From: Haloferax litoreum
GTDB lineage: Archaea > Halobacteriota > Halobacteria > Halobacteriales > Haloferacaceae
DNA: 64,000 nucleotides
Assembly: GCF_009674605.1 (NCBI RefSeq)
Contig: NZ_WKJO01000001.1
Location: 2,728,001 to 2,792,000 of the forward strand
Direction: 5' to 3'
The notes under the pieces were generated by a model. The model had not been told where the DNA came from. It searched no databases and was given only the letters and a program-made list of their open reading frames with translations. Both the position numbers and the translations under genes were made by a program. Below, piece after piece: positions 24,130-33,075 of this stretch (its first letter is position 1; each line of letters starts with the position of its first letter).

Positions 24130-25416
24130 TTAGAGTGTTTCCCCAGTCGGCGTCGGCAACGCCCGAATCCGACGCGGTGGGACGAGGAAGTTCCCGCGGT
24201 GCTTGGTAAAGAGGTACTCCAAGATGCCGTTGTTGACCCGTTGGCGGATAGTCGGAATGTCGGTCAAGTTGGTGCCGTTCATCGCTTCACGGACGTCTTC
24301 GAAGTCGGAGATGCCCCGCTGAAGCGACGGGAAGTGGAGGCTTGCGATGCCGTCGTCGGCCGACTCGAAGTGTCGGCGGAGGAGTTTGACGTTGCCGTCC
24401 TCGTCGCGGTTGGCACGGGCCGCCTTCTGCGCGTGGCCGACGTGGCCGAACTGCTCGGCGTCGTCGCGGATTCGGTCGAGCATCGCGTCGATACCGCTGT
24501 CGTCACCGAGGTTCTCCCCGATACCGTCGACGAGGCCTTGCTCGGCGTGTCCCGGCGAGAACAACTTCATGATGCGGTGGTACTGGTCTTCTTCGTCGTA
24601 CCAGTCGGCGAGTCGCTGACGGACGTTCGCGACGTGTTTCGTCGTGCCACCGGCGAACGGGCCGTCTGGGATGGTGACGTACTCCTCGGTGGCTTGGTTC
24701 TTGGCGAACCCGGCTTTGAAACCCATGAACAGCGGCGAGTGCTCGGGGACCGGGTTCCCGTCGGGGATGCCGTTGAGGTCCGACTGGTGCTCTGCGGGCA
24801 ACCCGGCACCGACGAACCCGGTCCGCCGAGCATCGACCGAGAAGAGACCGGAGAGGTCGGCATCGACGGCGACACTGTTCGCCGACTCGACTTCGCCGAA
24901 GAGCGCCTGTTCTGCTTCGAGAACGACGTCGGCGCGGTCAGACGCGAGGTGAACGAGTGCGTCCTGTCGGTCGAACTCTGGTGTCTCGAACGGTGAGAGC
25001 GCCCGCGGTTCTGGGAGGTCGATGGCTCCCGGGAGCGGTTCGTCGAAGCGTTCGAAGTAGCGTGGGGAGTAGGCGACAGACCAGAGGAGGCCCTCGTGAC
25101 TCCGTTCGTACGCCCGGTCGAGGACGCGGAAGGCGTTCTCGGCCGTCGAGCGGTCGGACTCTGTCGGCGGACCGTCGTGGTTCAAATCGAGGTACAAGAG
25201 AATCTGATGGCGCGGCACCTCGACGTTTCCATACTCGTCGGTCCGACAGGCGTCGTTCCACGCGTGCTGACTGGCCGGAAGCGTGTCGAAGGCGTCGGTT
25301 CCCGCCGGCACGGGGTCGTCGGGTGCCCTGTCGAGACAGGCCGAAAGCGCCGCTGCGCCACCTGCTGCGACGGCCGCTTTCAGGAACTCTCGGCGGGAGG
25401 GAGACCCGTCGAACAT
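24130..25416 (-). CDS. Tat lipoprotein of the DyP-peroxidase superfamily lacking the catalytic Asp
   Basis: 428 residues from the ATG at 25416. The Tat motif SRREFLK and a lipobox ending LSAC (C27) place it outside the membrane. DyP-type marks are the block FMGFKAGFAKNQAT (231-244), DGPFAGGTTKHVANVRQ (251-267), and GHAQKAARANR with H328 followed by LLRRH. In active DyPs the first block reads GXXDG; here the Asp is Ala (GFKAG, A235). The proximal-His region and the LLRR arginines are kept, so haem binding is plausible but classical peroxidase activity is doubtful. I recall haloarchaeal relatives labelled DUF7405. It lies divergent from the SCO1 gene, 142 bp apart. Confidence 0.75.
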   Translation of the reverse strand: MFDGSPSRREFLKAAVAAGGAAALSACLDRAPDDPVPAGTDAFDTLPASQHAWNDACRTDEYGNVEVPRHQILLYLDLNHDGPPTESDRSTAENAFRVLDRAYERSHEGLLWSVAYSPRYFERFDEPLPGAIDLPEPRALSPFETPEFDRQDALVHLASDRADVVLEAEQALFGEVESANSVAVDADLSGLFSVDARRTGFVGAGLPAEHQSDLNGIPDGNPVPEHSPLFMGFKAGFAKNQATEEYVTIPDGPFAGGTTKHVANVRQRLADWYDEEDQYHRIMKLFSPGHAEQGLVDGIGENLGDDSGIDAMLDRIRDDAEQFGHVGHAQKAARANRDEDGNVKLLRRHFESADDGIASLHFPSLQRGISDFEDVREAMNGTNLTDIPTIRQRVNNGILEYLFTKHRGNFLVPPRRIRALPTPTGETL

Positions 25417-25558
25417 ACCTCGGCTAGGGACTTCTGCGGCAAGTCCGTTCTGGTGTGCGTGTCGAAGAATTGGTTCGGTTCTCGAATCGAATTCAGCCGC
25501 CTGTGCGTTCGAAACACACACCAAACGGCATTTGAAGCTCTGGCCGATAGAGAGAGTA

Positions 25559-26227
25559 ATGAATCGACGAACCTATCTCCGCGCTGTGGGGACGGGCGCG
25601 GCAGTCGGACTCGCCGGGTGTCTCGGTGGGGGCGGCAATCCGAACGTCTCGCTCTCCAAGCCAGACCGTGAGAACGACGTTTCGAGCGAGGATCTGCCCT
25701 ACCCCGCGTGGGGCCAGCAGGTCCCCGACGTGACGCTCACGGACCCAATCAACGGGTCCGAAATCGCGGTCCGCGATATCGACACGCCGCACTTCCACAC
25801 GTTCTTCTTCACGAACTGTATGACCGTCTGTCCGGTCCTCATCAGTGCGCTCCGTGAAGTGCAGATTCACTCGGTCACCGAAGGCTACGCCGACGAGGTG
25901 TCGTTCTACCCCATCACGTTCGACCCCGCCCGCGACGACGCGGCCGCGTTCGAGAAAGAAGCAGCCCAGATGAACGTCGACATGGACGTCGGCAACTGGC
26001 ACTTCCTCCGAACCGCCGACGAGGCAGCAGCGAAGTCCGTCGTCGAAGACCAGTTCGGCGTCTTCTTCCAGAAGAACGAACCGAACGAAGACGGGAACTA
26101 CATGTTCACCCACCTCGGCCTCGTCATGCTCGTCAACGGCGACGGCTACGTCGAGCGAACCTACCGCGGGAACCAACCGGACGAACAGACGCTCATCGAC
26201 GACCTGACTGCTCTTCGGGAGGCGTGA
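25559..26227 (+). CDS. SCO1/SenC-type copper-binding Tat lipoprotein
   Basis: 222 residues. Tat motif NRRTYLR and lipobox LAGC (C21). The thioredoxin fold carries the SCO ligands C87 and C91 in FTNCMTVCP and a downstream His (H185 in FTHLGLVML). SCO1 proteins deliver copper to the Cu-A site of cytochrome oxidases or act as thiol reductases. It overlaps the following Tp34-like gene (26227) by one base and lies in the same cluster as DsbA, TlpA and CcdA, which fits a role in metal-dependent respiration or copper handling. Confidence 0.93.
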   Translation: MNRRTYLRAVGTGAAVGLAGCLGGGGNPNVSLSKPDRENDVSSEDLPYPAWGQQVPDVTLTDPINGSEIAVRDIDTPHFHTFFFTNCMTVCPVLISALREVQIHSVTEGYADEVSFYPITFDPARDDAAAFEKEAAQMNVDMDVGNWHFLRTADEAAAKSVVEDQFGVFFQKNEPNEDGNYMFTHLGLVMLVNGDGYVERTYRGNQPDEQTLIDDLTALREA

Positions 26228-27282
26228 TGCGACGGCGTCAGTTCCTCGCCGCGACAGGGACTGCCGCGGCAGTCGGACTCTCTGGGTGCCTCGCCGAACT
26301 CGGGCGACTCTACACCTCGAACGAACCGCCCGTCGTCAGGAACCGACCGAACGAGGCGTACGTCCCGACTCACGTCGAGGGGATGAAGATGGTCGGCACC
26401 GCCGACGCCGGTGACTACCGCGTCGGCCTCTTCTACAGTTATCCACACCGCTTCTGGGTGATGGACGACGAAGACGGCGACTACGCAACGAGCAAGACGG
26501 CCGTCGAACCGGGTGACGACGTACACCTCATGGCGTCGGTGTGGGACCCCGAGACGGGGACCACCGTCCCCGACACCGGGTTGTCTGTCGAACTCAGTCG
26601 TGACGATGAACTCGTGAGCGAAGAGGTCATCTACGCGATGCTCTCACAACGGATGGGATTCCACTACGGGGCGAACTTCGGCCTCGGCGGGGACGGGACC
26701 TACGAGGTTCGCGTGAACGTCGGCGCGACGTCACTGAACCGCTTCGGCGAGTTAGCCGGCCGATTCGAATCACCTGCTTCCGCCACGCTCGACTTCGAAT
26801 TCACCGAGCGAGACAGAGACGACATCCCGTACACGATGCTCGACGACAAGAAAGGCGACCCGGGTGCGGTCAAACCGATGGAGATGGAGATGGTGCCACT
26901 CGGCCGCGCCCCCGAGACACTCCCCGGTGACCGCCTCGGGTCCGGGATGGCGAGTGGTCTCCGACTGGTCGGGACAGCCATCTCGGAACCGAGGTTCGGC
27001 GAGGATACCTACCTCGCCATCTCGGCACAGACGCCGTACAACCGCCTCGTCGTCCCACGGATGGGTCTCTCGGCGACCGTCTCCGGCGGCGGTCTAGTCC
27101 GATTCGACGACCGACTCGAACCCGGACTCGACCCCGAACTCGGGTTCCACTACGGAGCGACGGTCCCCAGTCTCTCGGCAGACGACACAGTCGAGGTTCT
27201 GGTCGACACCCCGCCGCAGGTTGCCCGCCACGAGGGCTACGAGACGGCATTCCTCGAATTCGACACCACTCGCCTCACGTAG
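26227..27282 (+). CDS. Tp34/P19-like metal-binding Tat lipoprotein
   Basis: 351 residues, coupled to SCO1. Tat motif RRRQFLA and lipobox LSGC (C21). Two similar beta-domains are visible, the first with EGMKMVGTADAGDYRVGLFY then SYPHRFW, the second with PYNRLVVPRMGLSATV and ELGFHYGATVPSL. Met and His at these places resemble the iron or copper ligands of the P19/Tp34 periplasmic metal-binding family (PF10634). A HYGA motif appears in both halves, which suggests an internal duplication. I recall haloarchaeal relatives as DUF7350. Likely role: extracellular metal binding together with SCO1. Confidence 0.75.
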   Translation: MRRRQFLAATGTAAAVGLSGCLAELGRLYTSNEPPVVRNRPNEAYVPTHVEGMKMVGTADAGDYRVGLFYSYPHRFWVMDDEDGDYATSKTAVEPGDDVHLMASVWDPETGTTVPDTGLSVELSRDDELVSEEVIYAMLSQRMGFHYGANFGLGGDGTYEVRVNVGATSLNRFGELAGRFESPASATLDFEFTERDRDDIPYTMLDDKKGDPGAVKPMEMEMVPLGRAPETLPGDRLGSGMASGLRLVGTAISEPRFGEDTYLAISAQTPYNRLVVPRMGLSATVSGGGLVRFDDRLEPGLDPELGFHYGATVPSLSADDTVEVLVDTPPQVARHEGYETAFLEFDTTRLT

Positions 27283-27318
27283 ACAGCCCTATTTTCGCCG
27301 AGTTTCTACCTCTCGTAT

Positions 27319-28518
27319 ATGACCGCGACGCGCCGAGAACGAGTGACGCTCGCCCTCGCCGTCTGGGGCGTACTCGTCTCGCAGGTGTTACTCTACCCCG
27401 GGGTGGCCGACCTCGTCTCCGCACTCGGGGGAAGCGGCGATATCTCGGCGGGGATGTTGTTCCTCGTCGCCGAGTTCGCCGCGTTCGTCACCTTCGCGAG
27501 CGTCTGGGGTGCCGCCTCAGATGCACTCGGCCGGCGAACCCCGCTCATCGTCGTGGGCGCACTGGGTGGCGCGACGAGTTACGTGTTGCTCGCCGGCCTC
27601 GCGACGTTTGGTGCGCCGTTTAACGTCGCACTCGTCGTTCGCCTGTTCGGCGGCGCGATGACCATCGGTGCCTTCTCGCTGGCGATTACGATGCTCGCTG
27701 ACCTCTCGGGCGGGAACGGTCGGAACATGGGTGCCGCCGGCATCGCCATCGGCCTCGGTGCCGCCCTCGGGTCGGTCGTCGGTGGCAGACTCACGACGCT
27801 CGACCCACTCGCGCCCCTGTACGCCGCCGCCGCCGTCCTCGTCGGTGTCGCACTCCTCGTCGCAACCGTCCCCGACAGGTCTCCCGACACGGTCCGCGTC
27901 GGTATCGGGACCGTCCTGCGAAAGTTGGCCGCCAAGCCAGCCTTCGGCGTTCCGTACGCCTTCGGCTTCATCGACCGGATGACGGCCGGGTTCTTCGCAC
28001 TCGTCGGCGTGTTCTACTTCCGGGAGACGTTCGGTGTCGACGCCGCCGTCGCGGGGGCCGTCCTCGCGCTCTTCTTCGTCCCGTTCGCACTCCTCCAGTA
28101 CCCCTTCGGGTCGCTCTCGGACCGCGTCGGGCGGTTCAGACCGGTCGTCCTCGGGTCGATGCTGTACGGCGTCGCCATCGTCGCTGTTGGCCTCGCACCA
28201 ACGTTCGAACTCGCGGCGGGACTGATGGTCGTCGTCGGCGTCTTCGGCGCACTCGTCGCACCGGCGACGATGGCACTCGTGACGGACCTCGCACCGGCCG
28301 GTGAACGCGGCGCGGCGCTGGGTGGGTTCAACGTGTTCGGGAGTCTGGGTTTCCTCACGGGATTCGTCGTCGGCGGCGTCGTCGCCGACGTGGTCGGGTA
28401 TCTCCCGTCGTTCCTCGTCGTCGGGTTCGCAGAAGTCGCCATCGCTATCGTCGCACTTCGAGCGGTCAAGCGACTCGACTCGCTCGGAGAGACACAGACG
28501 CCAGCGAGTGCGGACTGA
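27319..28518 (+). CDS. MFS transporter
   Basis: 399 residues with about twelve membrane helices. Motif A after helix 2 reads GAASDALGRRTP, and the second half repeats it as GSLSDRVGRFRP. Helix 5 contains AGIAIGLGAALGSVVGGRL. There is no large insertion. The closest general resemblance is to drug or small-metabolite efflux carriers; the substrate is unknown. It follows the Tp34-like gene by 36 bp on the same strand, and AT-rich CTATTTTCG lies between them, so it may be separate or weakly linked. Convergent with the small membrane protein at 28550. Confidence 0.85.
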   Translation: MTATRRERVTLALAVWGVLVSQVLLYPGVADLVSALGGSGDISAGMLFLVAEFAAFVTFASVWGAASDALGRRTPLIVVGALGGATSYVLLAGLATFGAPFNVALVVRLFGGAMTIGAFSLAITMLADLSGGNGRNMGAAGIAIGLGAALGSVVGGRLTTLDPLAPLYAAAAVLVGVALLVATVPDRSPDTVRVGIGTVLRKLAAKPAFGVPYAFGFIDRMTAGFFALVGVFYFRETFGVDAAVAGAVLALFFVPFALLQYPFGSLSDRVGRFRPVVLGSMLYGVAIVAVGLAPTFELAAGLMVVVGVFGALVAPATMALVTDLAPAGERGAALGGFNVFGSLGFLTGFVVGGVVADVVGYLPSFLVVGFAEVAIAIVALRAVKRLDSLGETQTPASAD

Positions 28519-28549
28519 GACAGACTGAAGGGGGACAGAGAGACTGAAC

Positions 28550-29044
28550 TCAGACGCCGCCGAGTGCCGCTTGAATCTCGGCGTTCACCACGCGCCACAT
28601 CCCGCGAAGGCACACGATGACCGCGAGGCCGACGCCCGAGAGGATGAGTGCGAAAAAGAGGCCGACGAAGACGCCGCCACCGCGAGGGTTCGGGACGGAC
28701 AGTGCGAACTCTCCGAGTTGAATCGTGAGCGCGACGATTCCGGCGACGAGAAACGCGAGCATCAGTTCGAGCATCCGCCAGAACGACTCGATTTCGAGGC
28801 CGCCACGACCGGTGACGAACCGGACGAATCGACGCGACCCGGCGAGCAACGACGTGACGGTGAGTAACACTGTTGCGACGGCGGCGGTCGGAAACCCAAC
28901 GTCGGCGAGTGGAATCGAGGGAGTAAGCGGAGAGACGAGCGTCAACCCCACGCCGCAGAGAACGAAGGCCGCAAGTAGCAACTCGGCTCCGAGGAATCCC
29001 ATCTCTGGGTCGTCACGGACCGTCTCGACGAGTCGCCTGTGCAC
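28550..29044 (-). CDS. Four-helix membrane protein, unknown
   Basis: 164 residues with four hydrophobic segments (about 20-40, 48-68, 92-112, 122-145). A conserved-looking RRFVRFVTGRGGLEIESFWR lies in the loop between helices 2 and 3. No catalytic or transport motif is recognised. It lies 37 bp downstream of the aldo-keto reductase gene on the same strand and may share its transcript. Confidence 0.65.
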   Translation of the reverse strand: MHRRLVETVRDDPEMGFLGAELLLAAFVLCGVGLTLVSPLTPSIPLADVGFPTAAVATVLLTVTSLLAGSRRFVRFVTGRGGLEIESFWRMLELMLAFLVAGIVALTIQLGEFALSVPNPRGGGVFVGLFFALILSGVGLAVIVCLRGMWRVVNAEIQAALGGV

Positions 29045-29081
29045 GGTCGAATCTCTCGATAGGGAGTGAAGTGTTTTCCCC

Positions 29082-30056
29082 TTATTCGTGCCCGGAGACG
29101 CGCACCGGTTGGTAGGGTTCTTCGAGGTAGTCGATGTCGGACGACGAGAGTTTGATGTCGAGGGCTTCGACGGCGTCTTCGAGGTGTTCGATGGTCGTCG
29201 TGCCGACGATTGGGGCGTCCACCCAGTCTTTGTGGAGGACCCACGACAGCGCGATTTGCGCCATCTTCACGTCCTTCTCCTCGGCGAGTTCCTCCACGCG
29301 TTCGTTCACCTCACGACCGCCGCCTTCGAAGTAGGGGTGGCCCTTGGCGTGTTCGTCAGTTTCGCCGCGGGTCGTCGCGTCGAACTCCTCGTGGGGACGA
29401 GTGAGGTACCCGCGGGCGAGCGGCGACCACGGGATGACGCCCACGCCCTGCTTCTCACAGAAGGGAAGCATCTCGCGTTCTTCTTCCCGATAGAGCAAGT
29501 TGTAGTGGTTCTGCATCGTGGCGAACCGGTCGAGTCCGAGCGAATCCGCTGTGTACTGTGCCTCGGCGAACTGGTGGGCCCACATCGACGACCCGCCGAC
29601 GTACCGCGTCTTCCCGCGGCGAATCGCGTCGTCGAGGGCGCGCATCGTCGTCTCGATGGGCGTGTCGTAATCCCAGCGGTGAATCTGCAACAGGTCGAGG
29701 GTGTCCATCCCGAGTCTGTCGAGCGAGTTGTCGAGTTCCTGCTCGATGGCCTTCCGCGAGAGGCCGCCCGAGTTCGGGTCGTCGTCGTCCATCTGGAAGT
29801 ACACTTTGGACGCGACGACCATCTCGTCGCGGCGGCCGTCGAGGGCCTTTCCGAGGACGCGTTCGGACTCCCCGTTGGAGTACATATTCGCGGTGTCGAA
29901 GAAGTTGATACCGAGGTCGATTGCCCGTTCGACTAGTTCGAGACCTGCTTCCTCGTCCAAGACCCACTCCCTCCAGTCCGGGGTGCCGAAACTCATACAA
30001 CCGAGACAGATTCGCGAGACTTCCATGCCGGTGTCTCCGAGTGTCGTGTACTCCAT
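29082..30056 (-). CDS. Aldo-keto reductase
   Basis: 324 residues from the ATG at 30056. Typical AKR marks: MEYTTLGDTGMEVSRICLG, then GINFFDTANMYSNG with the catalytic Asp and Tyr, VASKVYF carrying the catalytic Lys, LLQIHRWD with the His, and the coenzyme-binding C-terminal VGTTTIEHLEDAV. It should reduce aldehydes or ketones with NAD(P)H in the cytoplasm. The catalytic tetrad Asp, Tyr, Lys and His is complete. The natural substrate is unknown. Confidence 0.92.
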   Translation of the reverse strand: MEYTTLGDTGMEVSRICLGCMSFGTPDWREWVLDEEAGLELVERAIDLGINFFDTANMYSNGESERVLGKALDGRRDEMVVASKVYFQMDDDDPNSGGLSRKAIEQELDNSLDRLGMDTLDLLQIHRWDYDTPIETTMRALDDAIRRGKTRYVGGSSMWAHQFAEAQYTADSLGLDRFATMQNHYNLLYREEEREMLPFCEKQGVGVIPWSPLARGYLTRPHEEFDATTRGETDEHAKGHPYFEGGGREVNERVEELAEEKDVKMAQIALSWVLHKDWVDAPIVGTTTIEHLEDAVEALDIKLSSSDIDYLEEPYQPVRVSGHE

Positions 30057-30207
30057 GCCCACAGGCACACGGGGGAGGGGCAAAAAGGTGGACCTCCGTG
30101 CACAGCAGTATCAGTAATTTGGGACGAACGTCCGAGTTGCCGACTGATTCCCTGTTGATGAGAGACTCTACGGCAGTTTATCCCCTGACGAGTCGTATCA
30201 CCAACTT

Positions 30208-30220
30208 GAGGCAAAGCCTC
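30208..30220. promoter_or_regulatory. Short hairpin before the bactofilin-like gene
   Basis: GAGGC-AAA-GCCTC, a perfect 5-bp stem with a 3-base loop, ends 10 bp before the ATG at 30231. It may be an RNA hairpin or an operator. GCAGTTTATCC, a TATA-like element, lies near 30172-30181, so the hairpin would be in the 5' leader. Confidence 0.3.
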
Positions 30221-30230
30221 GGTGATTCCG

Positions 30231-31346
30231 ATGTTTAGTACAAACAAACTGGTCGCCCTGTTCCTCGTAGCCCTCGTGGTGGGGTCTCTCGCGGGCGTGG
30301 CGACTGCACAACAAGGACCGACTGCCGGCGGTGCAGTGGTCATCGACGAAGGTGAAACCTACGTCGGTGACCTCGAAGCCACCGGTGGGACGGTCATCAT
30401 CGCTGGGACAGTAGACGGCGACGTATCGACCGCAGCAGGCAACGTCGTCGTGACCGAAACCGGTGCAGTAACCGGGTCGCTCGAAGGCGTCGCAGGAAGC
30501 GTGACAATCGAGGGAACAGTCGACGGTGACGTGAACCTCGCCGCCGGTGCCATCTTCGTCCGCGACACCGCCACTGTCGGCGGGTCGATGGAAGCCGCAG
30601 GTGGCGACGTGCGACTTGACGGTGCCATCGGCGGTGACGTGAGAGTCGGTGCTGAGACCCTCACTGTCGGCCCGAGCGCACAGATTGGTGGCTCGATGGA
30701 GTACGACGCCGGAACGGCGGCCATCGATTCCAGTGCCGCCATCGCCGGCGGCGCGACGCAAGTCGACAACATCGAAATCGTCGGTCCGTCCGTCTTCGGT
30801 GTGTCGGTCAGCCAGTTCGAAGGCCCCGTCATCCCGGCGTGGGTGTTCACTGGCTACTGGCTCATCGCAAACTTCGTCCTCGGCGCGATTATCATCCTCG
30901 TCGCTCCCCAGTTCGCCCGCCGCGTGACGGGTCTCGGGACGAAGAAGGCCGTTCGCAGTGGTGGTGTTGGGCTCTTGCTCGTCGTCGCCATCCCCATCCT
31001 CCTGCTCGTGTTGCTCCTGACCATCATCGGCATCCCGCTGTCGTTCGCTGGTGGCGTTGGATTCGCGCTGACTCTCTGGGTCGCCAGCATCTATGGCGCA
31101 CTCGTCCTCGGGACGTGGCTCCTCTCGCTGGCGGACTACGACAACCGCTGGGTGGCCCTCTTCGCAGGGCTGTTCATCCTCGCGTTGCTCGACTTCGTCC
31201 CGCTCGGTGGGGTCATCGACTTCGTCGTCCTCCTCGTGGGTCTCGGCGCGTTCGCGCTAGCACTCCGTGGTGAGTCGGGCGACGACGGTGACGAGAGCGT
31301 CTCGACACCCGACGAGGGACCGCAAGAAGGCTCTCCGATGGCCTGA
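30231..31346 (+). CDS. Exported bactofilin-like beta-helix fused to membrane helices
   Basis: 371 residues. A signal peptide (about 1-27) ends in VATAQQ. Residues 30-190 form a glycine-rich repetitive beta-helix (GGTVIIAGTVDGDVSTAAGN, GSVTIEGTVDGDVNLAAG), the bactofilin/polymer-forming pattern. Four or five hydrophobic helices follow from about 205 to 345 (LIANFVLGAIIILVAP, LLLVVAIPILLLVLLL), then an acidic tail. The beta-helix should lie outside the membrane, unlike classic cytoplasmic bactofilins. It might be a cell-surface or membrane-shaping polymer; no enzyme motif is visible. A GTG at 30222 is a possible alternative start. Confidence 0.8.
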   Translation: MFSTNKLVALFLVALVVGSLAGVATAQQGPTAGGAVVIDEGETYVGDLEATGGTVIIAGTVDGDVSTAAGNVVVTETGAVTGSLEGVAGSVTIEGTVDGDVNLAAGAIFVRDTATVGGSMEAAGGDVRLDGAIGGDVRVGAETLTVGPSAQIGGSMEYDAGTAAIDSSAAIAGGATQVDNIEIVGPSVFGVSVSQFEGPVIPAWVFTGYWLIANFVLGAIIILVAPQFARRVTGLGTKKAVRSGGVGLLLVVAIPILLLVLLLTIIGIPLSFAGGVGFALTLWVASIYGALVLGTWLLSLADYDNRWVALFAGLFILALLDFVPLGGVIDFVVLLVGLGAFALALRGESGDDGDESVSTPDEGPQEGSPMA

Positions 31347-31380
31347 CGGCGGTCCGACACCCTCAAAATCGCGGACGAAC

Positions 31381-31388
31381 AATTATTA
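31381..31388 (+). promoter_or_regulatory. TATA-like element of the acyl-CoA synthetase gene
   Basis: AATTATTA, about 28 nt upstream of the ATG at 31412, fitting a leaderless transcript. Confidence 0.5.
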
Positions 31389-31411
31389 TGGTCCTCTCTG
31401 TCTGTCGAGTC

Positions 31412-33016
31412 ATGGAAGTCGATTACGAGTCCGAGTTGGAATCGTTCGAATGGGACATCCCGGAAGACTACAACATTCCGGCAGTCATCGAGTCCCACGC
31501 CGACTCGTTCGGTGACCGGGTGGCACTGAAGTTCCGCGACGCGGAGGGAACACGCGAAGAGCGGACGTACGAAGACCTTCGACGAGACATGAATCGATTC
31601 GCGAACGCGCTCGAATCGATGGGCGTCGGCAAGGGTGACCGTGTAATCCATCTTCTCCCGCGCGACCCGGACGTCTTCGCCATTCAACTCGGCGCGCTCA
31701 AACGTGGCGCACTGCTCGTCCCGAGTTCGTCGATGCTCAAGCCGAAAGACATCGAGTTCCGCGCCAACGACTGTGAGGCGACGACGGCCGTCGTCCACGA
31801 ATCGCTCGTTGACATGGTGGACGACGTGCGTGACGACACACCACTGGAGAACTTCATCTCGCTTGGGGGCGCACCCGACGGGTGGACCGACTTCGCCGAA
31901 CTCGTCGCTGACGAATCTGACGAACACGACGGCCCAGACCTGAAGGCCGAAGACCCGATGTCCATCAACTACACCTCCGGGACGACTGGCCAACCGAAAC
32001 CCGTCCGCCACCGCCACCGCTGGATGCGCTGCTTCGAACTCATCAACGCACCGTACTGGTGGGGCGTCACGGCAGACGACGACCTCTCGGACAAACTCCT
32101 CTGGGCCACCACCGGAACTGGGTGGGCGAAGTGGTTCTGGAGTCCAGTCGGCGTCGGCCTCACGACGGGCGCGACGCAGTTCGTCTACCGCGGTGACTTC
32201 GAGCCCGACACGTTCCTCGAAATCATGGAAGAAGAGGGTGTCACGCACCTCTGTGCCGTCCCGACGCAGTACCGGATGTTCGCCCAGCGTGACCTCGCCT
32301 CGTACGACCTGCGGATTGAGGAAGTCCTCTCCGCCGGCGAACCCCTCAACCGCGAACCAATCGAGGCGTTCCGGGAAGCCTTCGACGTGATTCCACGCGA
32401 CGGATACGGCCAGACGGAGACAGTGGCACTTCTCACCAACTACCCCGGTATCGACGTGAAACCCGGTAGCATGGGTAAGCCTACGCCGGGACTCGGGACG
32501 ACCATCATCGACGAAGACGAGAACGAAGTCGAGACCGGCGAAATCGGTGAAATCGCCATCCCGGTCGGCTGTCCGGGTATCTTCGACGGCTACTACGACA
32601 AGCCCAACCTCGACGCGAAGACGTTCTCCGGCGACTACTACCGGACCGGTGACCTCGCCTCGCGTGACGAAGACGGGTACTTCTTCTTCGAAGGCCGCGC
32701 CGACGACATCATCATCTCGTCCGGCTACCGTATCGGCCCGTTCGAAGTCGAAGACGCCCTCGTCTCCCACGAGGCTGTCGCCGAAGCGGCAGCAGTCGCG
32801 AGTCCGCACGACGAGCGTGGTAACATCGTCAAGGCGTTCGTCGTCCTCACGGATGGCCACGAGGGGTCCGACGAACTCGTCACCGAACTCCAGGAGTTCA
32901 TGAAAGAGCAGACGGCACCGTACAAGTACCCGCGTGAAATCGAGTTCGTCGACGAACTCCCGAAGACATCTTCCGGCAAGATTCGCCGCATCGAACTCCG
33001 CTCCCAAGAGAAGTAA
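31412..33016 (+). CDS. AMP-forming acyl-CoA synthetase (medium-chain/acetyl-CoA type)
   Basis: 534 residues of the adenylate-forming superfamily. The P-loop motif is INYTSGTTGQPKPV (about 188-201), the adenine-binding motif GYGQTET (near 332), the hinge YRTGDLASRDEDGYFFFEGR, and the C-terminal catalytic lysine in LPKTSSGKIRR. The insertion WATTGTGWAKW is typical of the medium-chain acyl-CoA and acetyl-CoA synthetase branch. It activates a carboxylic acid with ATP and CoA in the cytoplasm. The ATG at 31412 follows a TATA-like element at the leaderless distance; an ATG at 31388 is less likely. Confidence 0.93.
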   Translation: MEVDYESELESFEWDIPEDYNIPAVIESHADSFGDRVALKFRDAEGTREERTYEDLRRDMNRFANALESMGVGKGDRVIHLLPRDPDVFAIQLGALKRGALLVPSSSMLKPKDIEFRANDCEATTAVVHESLVDMVDDVRDDTPLENFISLGGAPDGWTDFAELVADESDEHDGPDLKAEDPMSINYTSGTTGQPKPVRHRHRWMRCFELINAPYWWGVTADDDLSDKLLWATTGTGWAKWFWSPVGVGLTTGATQFVYRGDFEPDTFLEIMEEEGVTHLCAVPTQYRMFAQRDLASYDLRIEEVLSAGEPLNREPIEAFREAFDVIPRDGYGQTETVALLTNYPGIDVKPGSMGKPTPGLGTTIIDEDENEVETGEIGEIAIPVGCPGIFDGYYDKPNLDAKTFSGDYYRTGDLASRDEDGYFFFEGRADDIIISSGYRIGPFEVEDALVSHEAVAEAAAVASPHDERGNIVKAFVVLTDGHEGSDELVTELQEFMKEQTAPYKYPREIEFVDELPKTSSGKIRRIELRSQEK

Positions 33017-33075
33017 TTCCACTTGGGCGGTGCAGACGGTTCACTTTCTTTAGGTGTCGCTTCGTGGTGACTCGC

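Noticed and set aside
31136-33022. A 628-codon open frame on minus, opposite the acyl-CoA synthetase
   Set aside because: It mirrors the high-GC third positions of the plus-strand gene and has no domain of its own; long antisense frames are common in such DNA.
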